A stretch of 50,009 bases of DNA from an uncultured Geobacter sp. (GTDB lineage Bacteria; Desulfobacterota; Desulfuromonadia; Geobacterales; CAIOGM01), in assembly GCA_903857795.1 (NCBI GenBank), contig CAIOGM010000031.1, forward strand, positions 1 to 50,009. Direction: 5' to 3'. Positions 25,212 through 34,344 of the stretch are shown one piece after another; position 1 is the first letter of the stretch, and the number at the start of each line of letters is the position of its first letter. The notes beneath the pieces were generated by a model. That model worked only from the letters and a program-made list of their open reading frames with translations. It searched no databases and was not told the origin of the DNA. Both the position numbers and the translations under genes were made by a program.

Positions 25212-28200
25212 ATGAAAGACAACGTGCCCGAAGGTAATTATCATCACCGATGGTTAGTTTCCCTGCTGTTTTCTCTCATCATTTACGCTCTCCTGATCAC
25301 CGCCGCGTCGGCGGAAACGTATGTCAACAGAGTCTGGCACCCATACCCTCCCGGCTACGACCCCCCCGGTTATTACACCTACGACCCTGTAACCATCTCC
25401 AGTAACACCACCTGGACCGTGGCCGGCAGCCCGTACATCCTCCAGAATACGGTGACCGTGGCGGAGGGCTCTACGCTTACCATCGCACCTGGGGTCGAAG
25501 TTCGTGTGGGCGACAATCTGGCGATCTCTGTCTACGGAACCGTTGCGGCTAACCAGGTGACCTTCACCCGCTCGGGGGGTGGTTTCTGGGGAGGGCTCTA
25601 TTTTGCCCCCACCGCCGGGGGGTCGTCACTGATCAACTGCAACTTCAGCTACTCCGGCGCCTTTAACAGCGGTTTTGGTCAGCATGTCATGCCCCACGGC
25701 TACTGGGTGATGGCGACCCTCTATCTGGACAGCTGTAATCCGACTATCACCGGCTGCGGGATCACCAACAGCGAGACCCACGGCATCTCCCTCTGGAGCA
25801 GTCGCGCCACGATCACCGGGAACAGCTTCCAGAACATGGGGGACGGGAGGTACCCGCTCACCTTCGACACCACCGATACCTTCCCGGTGATGAGCGGTAA
25901 CAGCACCAGCGGCGCCGGTGAGAACGGCGTTGCCCTTCCCGGTGGCGCCATGTCGGTTTCCGGAACCTGGACCCGACCCGGCGTTGGCTTCCCGTATCTG
26001 CTGAACGGCTCGCCCGATGTGGCGGTGGGGAGCGCCCTGACCATCGATCCGGGCAACACCTTCAAGTCCGTGGGAGAAATTGGTTTCTACGTCAACGGCA
26101 CGCTGAACGCTCCCGGCAGCGCCGCCCTGCCTATACTCTTCACCTCGCGCAGCGTCACACCGGCCGCCGGGAACTGGCGGGGGATCTACCTGGCGCCCAC
26201 CGCCACCATCACCGCCATGAACTACGTCACCATCGACTATGCCGGCGGCTTCTTTGGCGGCTTTGGGCTCCATGTCCAAGCTCATGGTGACTGGGCCATC
26301 GCCGCCCTGTATCTGGACGGTATCAGTCCGACTCTGAGTCATCTCTCGATTCTCCATAGTGGAACCACCGGTCTGGAACTCTACGGCGCATCCCCGGTCA
26401 TCGGTAACGGTCTGCTTGAGAACTGCAGCTGGCATGGAGTGAAGGGGAGCAATAGCTCCCGCCCGGTCATTACCAGTACGAGTATCAACAGCAATGGCGG
26501 TGCCGACCCCGGGTACTATGCGGTCAGTCTCGACGCCTCGTCGGCGCCCAACCCCATTGGCGTCACGTTCGCGGGCAACAGTTACCAGGGGGTTCAGATC
26601 AGGGGCGGCAGCATCGGCAGCAGCGTCTTGTGGAAGAACTGGAGCAACAATGCGCCGTATGCCGTTACCGGTTTTGTGACAGTTGACGCCGGCCTTACCC
26701 TGACTATCGAACCGGCCACCACGGTGAAGCTCTCGGGGGTTGCTCTCCATGTTTACGGTACGCTGACCGCCAACAGCACCACTGGTCGGATTACCTTCAC
26801 CTCACTGGCCGACGACAGTATCGGCGGTGATACCAATGGCAATGGCGCTGCAACCCTTCCTGCCGCCGGGAACTGGCGAGGGATCTACCTGTCGCCCACT
26901 TCCGGAAGCTCAACGCTGGTCAATTGCACCATCAACTATGCCGGAGGCTCGTACGGCGGTTTTGGTCTCAATGTCATGCCCCACGGCTCTTGGGCCGTTG
27001 CGGCCATGTATCTGGACAGCTGCAATCCGACCATCACCGGCTGCCGGATCACCAACAGCGAGACCCAGGGGATAGATTTATGGTCGAGCAAGGCCACCAT
27101 CACCAACAACACCTTTAGCAACATGGGGAGCGGCGGGTATCCGCTCAAGTTCGAAACTACCGATACCTTCCCGGTGATGAGCGGTAACAGCACCAGCGGC
27201 ACCGGCGAAAACGGCATCGCCCTGCCTGGTGGCGTCATGTCTGTTTCCGGAACCTGGACCCGCCCCGGCGTCAACTTTCCGTATCTGCTGGACGGCTCGC
27301 CCGATGTCGCGGTTGGGACCACCCTGACCATCGATCCGGGCAACAGCCTCAAAATCGTCGGTGACATCGGTTTCTACGTCAACGGTACGCTGAACGCCCC
27401 CGGCAGCGGCGCCCTGCCGATCATCTTCACCTCGCGCAGCGCCACACCTGCGCCGGGGAACTGGCGTGGCGTCTACCTGGCGCCTACCGCCACCATCACC
27501 GCCATGAGCTATGTCACCATAGCGTATGCCGGCGGCTCTTTCGGTGGCTTCGGCCTTCATGTCATGCCCCGCGGGGTTTGGCTCATTGCCAGCCTTTACG
27601 TCGACGGCATCAGCCCGACCTTGAGCCACCTCTCCATACTCCAGAGCGAGACCAACGGGCTGGAGCTCTACGGCGCCTCCCCGATCATCGGCAACGGTCT
27701 GTTTACAGGGTGCGGCTGGAACGCCCTCCGGGGTACGAACAGCTCCCGACCGGTGATCACCGACACGGCCTTCAACGGCAACAGCATCAACGACGGCGGC
27801 TACTTCACGATCAGCCTCGACGCCTCCTCGGTGCCGAATCCCACCGGGGTGACCTTCTCCGGCAACAAGAAACAGGGGATCGAGGTACGGGGGGGGAGTC
27901 TCGTGAGCAGCGCCCTCTGGAAGAGGTGGAGTGCTAACGCCCCATACGCGGTGACCGGCGACACGACCATCGATGCCGGTCTGACCCTGACCATCGAACC
28001 GGCCAGTACGGTGAAATTCTGGGGGAGCGCATTTTTTGTGAACGGCATCCTCTCGGCCAACAGCAGCAGCGGCCGGATCACCTTCACCTCTCTGGCCGAC
28101 GACTATGACGGTGACACCAACGGCGATGGCGCCGCCTCCCTGCCGGCGGCGGGGAACTGGCGGGGGATCTACCTGTCGCCGGACTCCGGCGGGTCGTCAC

Positions 28201-29735
28201 TGGTCAACTGCAACCTCAGTTACTCCGGCGCCAGTAACGGCGGTTATGGGCAGCGTATCATGCCCCACGGCTACTGGGTTATGGCGACCATCTACGTTGA
28301 CGGCTGCAATCCGACCATCACCGGCTGCCGGCTTGCCGACAGCGAGACCCACGGCATCGTCCTCTGGAGCAGTCGCGCCACCATCACCGGGAACAGCTTC
28401 CAGAACATGGGGGTCGGGTGGTATCCGCTCAAGTTTGAAACTACCGATACCTTCCCGGTGATGAGCGGCAACAGCACCGGTGGCACCGGTGAGAACGGCG
28501 TCGCCTTCCCCGGCGGGGAGATCACCGTTTCCGGAACCTGGACCCGGCCCGGTGCGGAGTTTCCCTATCTGCTCAACGGCTCACCGACTGTCGCGGCAGG
28601 GGCCGCCCTGACCATCGCTCCGGGCAACAGCATCAAGATAGCCGGTGACATCGGCTTCTACGTCAACGGCACGCTGAACGCCCCCGGCACCAGTTCCCTG
28701 CCCATCGTCTTCACCTCGCGCAGCGCCACACCGGCGGCGGGGAACTGGCGTGGCGTCTACCTGGCGCCCACCGCCACCATCACCGCCATGAGCTATGTCA
28801 CCATAGCGTATGCCGGCGGCTCTTTCGGCGGCTACGGTCTCCGTGTCATGCCCCACGGCGGATGGGTTTTTGCCGGCCTCTACGTCGACGGCATCAGTCC
28901 TACCTTAAGCCACCTCCTGATTTTGAACAGCGAGACCAACGGGTTGAACCTGTATACGGCTAGCCCGGGCATTACTGCCGCCCGGTTTCAGAGCTGCGGC
29001 TGGAATGAGCTTCTTGCCGAGGCCGGTTCCCAGCCGGTGATCCGGCAGAGCAGCTTTATCGGTGGATCGTCAAACTGGGGAGTCAACAACAGCACGCCGG
29101 CAACGGTCATCGACGCCCGCAACAACTACTGGGGGGGCGCTACCGGGCCGTACCATGTGACAAGCAATCCTTCCGGCAGCGGGGTCCGCGTTTCCGATGG
29201 GGTCAACTATTCGAATTGGCGGGTTGAAGACGGTTTCCTCCTGACAGTTGCCATGGCTGGGAGTGGCGCCGGTATGGTCAACAGCAATTCGGTGATCCAC
29301 TGTCCCGGTGTCTGTTCGGCGATCTACCCGGATGGTGATCAGGTACTGCTCATGCCGACCGAGGGGGAGAGTCTCTTTAAAGGGTGGTCGGGAGGCGGTT
29401 GTTCGGGGACGGGGAATTGTCAGGTGACGCTCTCCGGTGATACTACGGTCACGGCAACGTTCAACCTGGCCCCGCAGGTCCGGATCGATGGGCCGACTCC
29501 CCGGTATTTCGAGACCATCCAGGCTGCCTGTACTGCCGTAACCGCCAACAACACGGTCATTCAGGCGCGGGAGTATGAATTTGTCGAGAGCGTGATCTAT
29601 GGCAAACCGTACAGCGTGACCCTTAAGGGGGGGTACGACAAGAGCTTCAGCACGCGGCCCGGCAAGAGCGGCATCAAGGGGAAACTGACGCTGGGGGCTG
29701 GGCAGCTGACGTTGGATGGCATAACGGTGAGATGA
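25212..29735 (+). CDS. Giant secreted right-handed beta-helix repeat protein
   Basis: The 1507-residue product has a signal peptide (membrane stretch near 15-35, cleavage after ASA) and then a chain of short beta-helix rungs rich in Gly, Asn, Ser and Thr, of the NTFSNMG / GNSFQNMG / NPTITGC type seen in parallel beta-helix (pectate-lyase-like) surface proteins. A ~428-residue block is repeated: SGTWTRPG recurs at codons encoded at about 25956, 27243 and 28527. Near the end come an InlB-like/'bacterial repeat' segment (LLMPTEGESLFKGWSGGGCS, then TVTATF) and a last beta-helix turn. No cell-wall or autotransporter domain is seen. It interrupts the arn locus. AAAAGGAGACGTGAC precedes the ATG. Function unknown; adhesin or polysaccharide-binding are options. 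Confidence 0.85.
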   Translation: MKDNVPEGNYHHRWLVSLLFSLIIYALLITAASAETYVNRVWHPYPPGYDPPGYYTYDPVTISSNTTWTVAGSPYILQNTVTVAEGSTLTIAPGVEVRVGDNLAISVYGTVAANQVTFTRSGGGFWGGLYFAPTAGGSSLINCNFSYSGAFNSGFGQHVMPHGYWVMATLYLDSCNPTITGCGITNSETHGISLWSSRATITGNSFQNMGDGRYPLTFDTTDTFPVMSGNSTSGAGENGVALPGGAMSVSGTWTRPGVGFPYLLNGSPDVAVGSALTIDPGNTFKSVGEIGFYVNGTLNAPGSAALPILFTSRSVTPAAGNWRGIYLAPTATITAMNYVTIDYAGGFFGGFGLHVQAHGDWAIAALYLDGISPTLSHLSILHSGTTGLELYGASPVIGNGLLENCSWHGVKGSNSSRPVITSTSINSNGGADPGYYAVSLDASSAPNPIGVTFAGNSYQGVQIRGGSIGSSVLWKNWSNNAPYAVTGFVTVDAGLTLTIEPATTVKLSGVALHVYGTLTANSTTGRITFTSLADDSIGGDTNGNGAATLPAAGNWRGIYLSPTSGSSTLVNCTINYAGGSYGGFGLNVMPHGSWAVAAMYLDSCNPTITGCRITNSETQGIDLWSSKATITNNTFSNMGSGGYPLKFETTDTFPVMSGNSTSGTGENGIALPGGVMSVSGTWTRPGVNFPYLLDGSPDVAVGTTLTIDPGNSLKIVGDIGFYVNGTLNAPGSGALPIIFTSRSATPAPGNWRGVYLAPTATITAMSYVTIAYAGGSFGGFGLHVMPRGVWLIASLYVDGISPTLSHLSILQSETNGLELYGASPIIGNGLFTGCGWNALRGTNSSRPVITDTAFNGNSINDGGYFTISLDASSVPNPTGVTFSGNKKQGIEVRGGSLVSSALWKRWSANAPYAVTGDTTIDAGLTLTIEPASTVKFWGSAFFVNGILSANSSSGRITFTSLADDYDGDTNGDGAASLPAAGNWRGIYLSPDSGGSSLVNCNLSYSGASNGGYGQRIMPHGYWVMATIYVDGCNPTITGCRLADSETHGIVLWSSRATITGNSFQNMGVGWYPLKFETTDTFPVMSGNSTGGTGENGVAFPGGEITVSGTWTRPGAEFPYLLNGSPTVAAGAALTIAPGNSIKIAGDIGFYVNGTLNAPGTSSLPIVFTSRSATPAAGNWRGVYLAPTATITAMSYVTIAYAGGSFGGYGLRVMPHGGWVFAGLYVDGISPTLSHLLILNSETNGLNLYTASPGITAARFQSCGWNELLAEAGSQPVIRQSSFIGGSSNWGVNNSTPATVIDARNNYWGGATGPYHVTSNPSGSGVRVSDGVNYSNWRVEDGFLLTVAMAGSGAGMVNSNSVIHCPGVCSAIYPDGDQVLLMPTEGESLFKGWSGGGCSGTGNCQVTLSGDTTVTATFNLAPQVRIDGPTPRYFETIQAACTAVTANNTVIQAREYEFVESVIYGKPYSVTLKGGYDKSFSTRPGKSGIKGKLTLGAGQLTLDGITVR
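25956..29000 (+). repeat. ~1.28-kb tandem DNA repeats inside the beta-helix gene
   Basis: The sequence GTTTCCGGAACCTGGACCCG occurs, with small changes, at 25956, 27243 and 28527, giving periods of 1287 and 1284 bases. Conservation extends through most of each unit; the third is incomplete. The part before 25956 matches the second half of the unit. Units differ by scattered substitutions, so they are not a fresh duplication, and both periods are whole codons. Confidence 0.9.
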
Positions 29736-29961
29736 TCTGCGTGGTGACCAGAAAACGGGTGAGGGGTATGAAAATTAAGTTCTGAAATTCCAGGAATCGC
29801 GGTATAGTCCGGGATCTGAGACCTGGGATCAGGACGGTCACCCCTCACCCCTCACCCCTCACCCAGAACATAGAACCTCGAACATAGAACCTTGAACCTT
29901 GAACCTTGAACCTTGAACATAGAACATAGAACCTATGAACCTCGAACCTCGATCCGAACCC
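29736..29961. repeat. Right repeat tract between the beta-helix gene and arnD
   Basis: CCCCTCACCC triplicate units (29839-29865) are followed by TAGAACC/TTGAACC heptamers (29865-29960) that run up to the arnD start. These are the same motifs and the same order class as at 24939-25145 on the other side. A GGGTGAGGGG near 29758 is the inverse of the CCCCTCACCC run. No separate gene is supported in this gap. Confidence 0.85.
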
Positions 29962-30870
29962 ATGCCAACCATTGCCCTGAAAGTTGACGTTGACACCTAT
30001 ATCGGCACCCGTGACGGGGTGCCTGCGCTGCTGGCCGCCTTCCAGCGGTTTGGCATCCGGGCGACGTTCTACTTCTCCCTGGGTCCCGATAACTCCGGCA
30101 AGGCGATCCGCCGGATCTTTACCCGCAAGGGGTTTCTCGCCAAGATGATCCGGACCCGAGCCCCCTCGGTCTATGGTCTCCGCACCCTCCTCTACGGCAC
30201 CCTCCTGCCGGCGCCGCTCATCGGGGCGCGCTGCGCCGAGGTGATCCGCCGGACGGAACGTGCCGGTCACGAGGTGGGGATCCACTGCTGGGACCATGTG
30301 AAGTGGCACGACTTCCTCCCCCGGATGCCCAAGCCGGCCGTGGCCCTGGAGTTGGGGCAGGCGGGCAGCGTCTATGAACAGATCCTGGGACACCGGAGCA
30401 GGACGGTGGCCGCGCCCGGCTGGACACTCTCCGCCGACTCGCTGGAGCTGCAGGACGCCCTGAAACTGGAGTACTCCAGCGACAGCCGGGGGACGGCCCC
30501 CTTCTATCCGGTCTGGGAGGGGCGGCGTTTCCGGACCCTGCAGATTCCCACCACTCTCCCCACCACCGACGAACTGCTGGGGGAGAAGGGGATCACCGCC
30601 ACTACCCTCAACGATCACTTCCTCTCCCTCATCCAACCGGGGCTCAACGTCCTCACCATCCATGCCGAGCTGGAGGGGAAGGCGACGGTCCCCCTCTTCA
30701 TCGATCTGCTGGAGCGGCTCACGAAACAGGGGGCCCGGTTCATCACCCTGGGGGAGGCGGCGGCTGAATTCGGCGGCTCAGCCCCCCACTGCGCCATCAG
30801 CATGGGTGAGATCGAGGGGCGGGCAGGAGTGGTGGCGCTGCAGGGGGGCGCTCTCCCTTCCGTTCCATGA
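29962..30870 (+). CDS. arnD: ArnD-type formamido-arabinose-phosphoundecaprenol deformylase
   Basis: ArnD is a metal-dependent polysaccharide-deacetylase-family enzyme that removes the formyl group from undecaprenyl-phosphate-Ara4FN. The 302-residue product follows ArnD closely: LKVDVDTYIGTRDGVP, FSLGPDNSGKAIRR, PSVYGLRTLLYGT, HEVGIHCWDHVKWHD with the metal-binding histidines, YSSDSRG, LQIPTTLPT and TIHAELEG. The ATG at 29962 matches the usual start; one at 29935 lies inside the repeat tract. No ribosome-binding sequence precedes either, because the repeats run right up to the gene. Its stop overlaps the kinase start by 4 bp. Confidence 0.92.
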   Translation: MPTIALKVDVDTYIGTRDGVPALLAAFQRFGIRATFYFSLGPDNSGKAIRRIFTRKGFLAKMIRTRAPSVYGLRTLLYGTLLPAPLIGARCAEVIRRTERAGHEVGIHCWDHVKWHDFLPRMPKPAVALELGQAGSVYEQILGHRSRTVAAPGWTLSADSLELQDALKLEYSSDSRGTAPFYPVWEGRRFRTLQIPTTLPTTDELLGEKGITATTLNDHFLSLIQPGLNVLTIHAELEGKATVPLFIDLLERLTKQGARFITLGEAAAEFGGSAPHCAISMGEIEGRAGVVALQGGALPSVP

Positions 30871-32729
30871 CTACCTACTCCATCACCATCGCCCTCCTCC
30901 TGCTCACCGTCCTCGGCTCCCTCCTCCTGGCGCTCTATGTCCGGCAGCAACGGGAGAGCCGCGAAGCCTCGCGCTATTTCACCGGTTTTCTGGTGGCGGT
31001 GGCTCTCTACCAGTTGGGTTACACCCTCAAGCTGGCCCTGCCGGAGCTCCCGGCCAAACTCTTGGCCGTCAAGCTCGAATATCTCGGCGTGGTCGGTATT
31101 GCGCCCTTGTGGCTGCTCGTGACCCTTTCGCTGGACTGTCCGGCGCCGGCGCGGTTGACACCGTTTCGGTGGGTCCTCCTCCTGGCGGTGCCGGTTACGA
31201 CCCTCATCCTCATCAACACCGATGGTTGGCACCACTTCATTTACCTCGATCCCCACCTGGAGCAGCGGGGGCCGTTCGTGCTCCTTCACTATGGCAAGGG
31301 GCCCTGGTACCTGGTGCAGATCATCTATAATTATCTCGCCACGCTCCTGGCCAACCTCGTCCTCTGGCGGATCTGGCTCCGGGGTGACCCGCCGTTTCAT
31401 CGGCAGGCGGCACTCCTGATGATCGGGATGGTCATCAGCTGGCTCGGCCTGGCGGCCCATCTGGCTGGTCTTCACCTCTTTGATATCAGCCCCAACGCCA
31501 TCAGCCTGCCGTGCAGCGCCGCCTGCTATACCTGGGCGCTCTATCGGTACCGGCTCTTCGATCTGGTGAAGGTGTCGCGGCACGCCCTGGTGGAGCGAAT
31601 GAGCGATGTCCTGCTTCTCTTCGATCACGGCGGGCGACTGGTGGACTGCAATCCTGCCGCCCATCAGCTGCTTGTGATCGACCCGGCCACGGAGCTCGGT
31701 CTCTCCTCGGAGGCGTTCTGCCGGCGCCATCCCGAACTGGCCGCGGCGTTCTCCGCGGGCGGAGGGTGTCTGGAGGTTGCCAAGGCGTCCGGAGCAGGCA
31801 GCGCCTGGGAGTTGAGTGCCATGGAGCTGGATGACGGCCGCGGAAGGGGGATCGGGCGACTGGTGATCCTTCACGACATCACCCGGTTGAAGCAGGCCGA
31901 GACCGAGTTGCGGCGCCTGAACAGCACGCTCCACCAGCAGGTGGAGCAGGAGACGGAAAAACGGCTGAACCATGAACGGGCCCTGGCGCAACAGTCCAAA
32001 CTCATGGCCATGGGGGAGATGCTCGGCGCCATCGCTCACCAGTGGCGGCAGCCGCTGGCCACTCTCGGCATGAATGTCCAGTGGTTCGCGGCGCTGAGGC
32101 AGAAGCGGGCCCCGGAGCCGGCGGATTGGGAAGAGTTCGAGGAGAGCTCCCTGCGTCAGATTCGGTATATGTCCGAGACCATCGACGAGTTTCGCAACTT
32201 TTATCATAGCGACAAATCCCGGAGCAGATTCTCCGTCCGCGGTCCGATCAACGAGGCGGTCCGGCTGGTAGCCGCCCAGTTTACCGGTCACGACATCAAT
32301 TTACACATCGACGATTCAGCTGCTTCGGCGCCGGATGTCTTCGGGGTGCCCGGGGAGCTGGCCCAAGTCGTCCTCAATCTTCTGGCCAACGCCCGGGACG
32401 CTATCCACGATCTCCGTCGAAGCTCCGGCCGGTGGGACCCGGGGGTCGTGTCGCTACAGGTGGCAGTGGCCGACGGCGACGTGGTGATCAGGGTGAGCGA
32501 CAGCGGGAAGGGGATTCCACCGGAACTGTCCCGACGGATTTATGAACCTAACTTCACCACCCGGGAGGCCACGGGGGGGAGCGGCCTCGGCCTCTACCTC
32601 TCCCGGATGATCATTCAGGACCGTTTCAACGGTCGGCTCACCCATGAGAGCGTCCCCGGGGTCACTACCTTTATCGTAACCATTCCCCCGCCTGAGGGAG
32701 AAGACGCGCAGGAACCGGGGCCGACATGA
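30867..32729 (+). CDS. Histidine kinase with 7TM sensor and PAS domains
   Basis: This 620-residue hybrid-free kinase has an N-terminal seven-helix membrane sensor (about 5-226, the histidine-kinase 7TM type), a PAS domain (about 245-345), a coiled linker, a HisKA-like domain with phospho-acceptor His391 in GAIAHQWRQPL, and an ATPase domain with ELAQVVLNLLANARDAI, DSGKGI and GGSGLGLYL. The HQWRQPL form is a known variant of the H-box. It overlaps arnD by 4 bp and the regulator gene by 4 bp, so all three are on one transcript. An envelope or lipid signal is plausible but inferred from position. Confidence 0.93.
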   Translation: MTTYSITIALLLLTVLGSLLLALYVRQQRESREASRYFTGFLVAVALYQLGYTLKLALPELPAKLLAVKLEYLGVVGIAPLWLLVTLSLDCPAPARLTPFRWVLLLAVPVTTLILINTDGWHHFIYLDPHLEQRGPFVLLHYGKGPWYLVQIIYNYLATLLANLVLWRIWLRGDPPFHRQAALLMIGMVISWLGLAAHLAGLHLFDISPNAISLPCSAACYTWALYRYRLFDLVKVSRHALVERMSDVLLLFDHGGRLVDCNPAAHQLLVIDPATELGLSSEAFCRRHPELAAAFSAGGGCLEVAKASGAGSAWELSAMELDDGRGRGIGRLVILHDITRLKQAETELRRLNSTLHQQVEQETEKRLNHERALAQQSKLMAMGEMLGAIAHQWRQPLATLGMNVQWFAALRQKRAPEPADWEEFEESSLRQIRYMSETIDEFRNFYHSDKSRSRFSVRGPINEAVRLVAAQFTGHDINLHIDDSAASAPDVFGVPGELAQVVLNLLANARDAIHDLRRSSGRWDPGVVSLQVAVADGDVVIRVSDSGKGIPPELSRRIYEPNFTTREATGGSGLGLYLSRMIIQDRFNGRLTHESVPGVTTFIVTIPPPEGEDAQEPGPT

Positions 32730-34117
32730 CAGATCTCACCGAATTGACCATCCTCCTCGTGGAGGACGAAGCCGAACTCCGGCGCAAGACCGCCGCCTTC
32801 CTGAAACTCTCCTGTAAGGAGGTGCTCACGGCGGCCAACGGCCTCGAAGCGTTGGAACTGGTGGCAGCCTGCCGTCCTGACCTGGTGCTCAGCGACATCC
32901 GGATGCCGGTCATGGATGGGCTGGCGCTGGCGGCCCGGCTTCTCCTGGAGGCCCCGTCGCTGCCGGTGGTTTTCTGCACCGCCTTTACCGATACCGGCTA
33001 CCTGCTCAAGGCCATCGAGCTGGGGGTGGCCGGGTTTGTCCGCAAGCCGGTGAACGGCGCCGAACTCCTGGCGACCCTGGCCCGGGCGGCCTTGCCGGTG
33101 CTCCAGCAGCGGCGGCTGGCCGGGCTGACCCAGGGGCTCGCCGACACCGTCGCGGCCCGACTCGGCGGCTCACCGGCCATGCAGCGGATCGCGGACCAGG
33201 CGGTGCAGGCGGCCGGGACCCCCTTTGCGGTCCTGCTCCAGGGGGAGACCGGCTCGGGCAAGTCTCACCTGGCGTTCATCCTTCATGACCTGAGCCCCCG
33301 GCGGAGCGCTCCTCTGGTGACGATCAACCTGGGGGCGCTTCCCGAGCCGCTGGCCGAGAGCGAACTGTTCGGCCACGTCAAGGGGGCCTTCACCGGCGCC
33401 GACCGGAGCACCGCCGGACTGGTGGCCGGCGCGGAAGGGGGAACGCTCTTCTTTGACGACATCGACGCCGCCTCACCGGCGCTCCAGGTAAAGCTGCTCC
33501 GCCTGGTCGAACAGAAGAGCTACCTTCCGGTGGGGGGTACCCTGCCGCGTACCGTGGAGTGCCGGATAATCGCCGCCACCAACCGCGACCTGAAGGAGCT
33601 GGCGGCCCGGAAGGAGTTCCGGGAAGACCTGTACTATCGCCTGGCCGACCTGGTCATCACCATCCCGCCGCTGCGGGAGCATCGGGAGTCCATCGAGCCG
33701 CTGCTGCGCAATTTCCTACGGCAGACGGGTGACGAGTTGGGGCGGCTGCTTCCCCCCCTGGAGCCGTCCGCGGTGGCGGCCCTGGAGGCGCTCCCCTGGC
33801 CGGGGAATATCAGGGAGCTGAAGAGCGTGGTCCGGCGTCTGGCCCTCACTGCCGGTCCGGCCATCGACGCCGCAGCCGTGGCTGCCGCAGTGGGCGCCGA
33901 CCCGGTTCCTCCCCCCGAACCCGTGGCCGCCAATCCCTTTGTCACGCCGCCGCCATCGTTCCCCTGCAGCATGGAGAGCCTGGAGAAGTGGCTCTACGCC
34001 GAGGCGCTGGGCTACTGCCAGGGGGGGAAGATGAAGAGCGCCCGGATGCTCGACCTCAACTACAACACCTTCCGTTCCGCCCTGCGGCGTCTCGGGCTCG
34101 AAAGCGCCAACGACTGA
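32726..34117 (+). CDS. Sigma-54-dependent response regulator paired with the 7TM kinase
   Basis: The 463-residue enhancer-binding protein has a receiver (Asp57; Lys107 in RKP), an AAA+ domain with Walker A GETGSGKS (173-180), the GAFTGA sigma-54 loop (220-225), arginine-finger region RKEFREDLYYRLAD, and a Fis-type helix-turn-helix at the end (GGKMKSARMLDLNYNTFRSAL). Walker B reads GGTLFFDD (238-245), with Asp where the catalytic Glu normally stands, so ATP hydrolysis may be slowed or altered. It is the cognate partner of the kinase by gene order. Targets could include the arn genes, but no sigma-54 promoter was identified there. Confidence 0.93.
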   Translation: MTDLTELTILLVEDEAELRRKTAAFLKLSCKEVLTAANGLEALELVAACRPDLVLSDIRMPVMDGLALAARLLLEAPSLPVVFCTAFTDTGYLLKAIELGVAGFVRKPVNGAELLATLARAALPVLQQRRLAGLTQGLADTVAARLGGSPAMQRIADQAVQAAGTPFAVLLQGETGSGKSHLAFILHDLSPRRSAPLVTINLGALPEPLAESELFGHVKGAFTGADRSTAGLVAGAEGGTLFFDDIDAASPALQVKLLRLVEQKSYLPVGGTLPRTVECRIIAATNRDLKELAARKEFREDLYYRLADLVITIPPLREHRESIEPLLRNFLRQTGDELGRLLPPLEPSAVAALEALPWPGNIRELKSVVRRLALTAGPAIDAAAVAAAVGADPVPPPEPVAANPFVTPPPSFPCSMESLEKWLYAEALGYCQGGKMKSARMLDLNYNTFRSALRRLGLESAND

Positions 34118-34135
34118 CCCGCTGCATTCCGGGGG

Positions 34136-34337
34136 ATTTGGGCGCGATGAATTTGGGCACGATGAATTTGGGCGCGATGAATCGCGCCCCTACGTACGAT
34201 AACAACAATATGTGTGGTGGGTGCGGGATGGGGTCATCGTAGGGGCGGCATTCATGACGCCCGCATTCATGCCGCCCGCATTCATGACGCCCGCATGTAT
34301 GCCGCCCGCATGTATGACGCCCGCATTCATGCCGCCC
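34136..34337. repeat. Two opposed 15-bp tandem arrays
   Basis: Array one: three units of ATTTGGGCGCGATGA-type (34136-34180). Array two: six units of GCATTCATGACGCCC-type (34248-34337). The reverse complement of the second unit, GGGCGTCATGAATGC, matches the first unit in phase at 11 of 15 positions, so they are inverted relatives. Between them lies ATCGCGCCCCTACG, the inverse of GGGCGCGAT. No gene is supported between 34118 and 34484. Confidence 0.85.
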
Positions 34338-34344
34338 GCATTTT

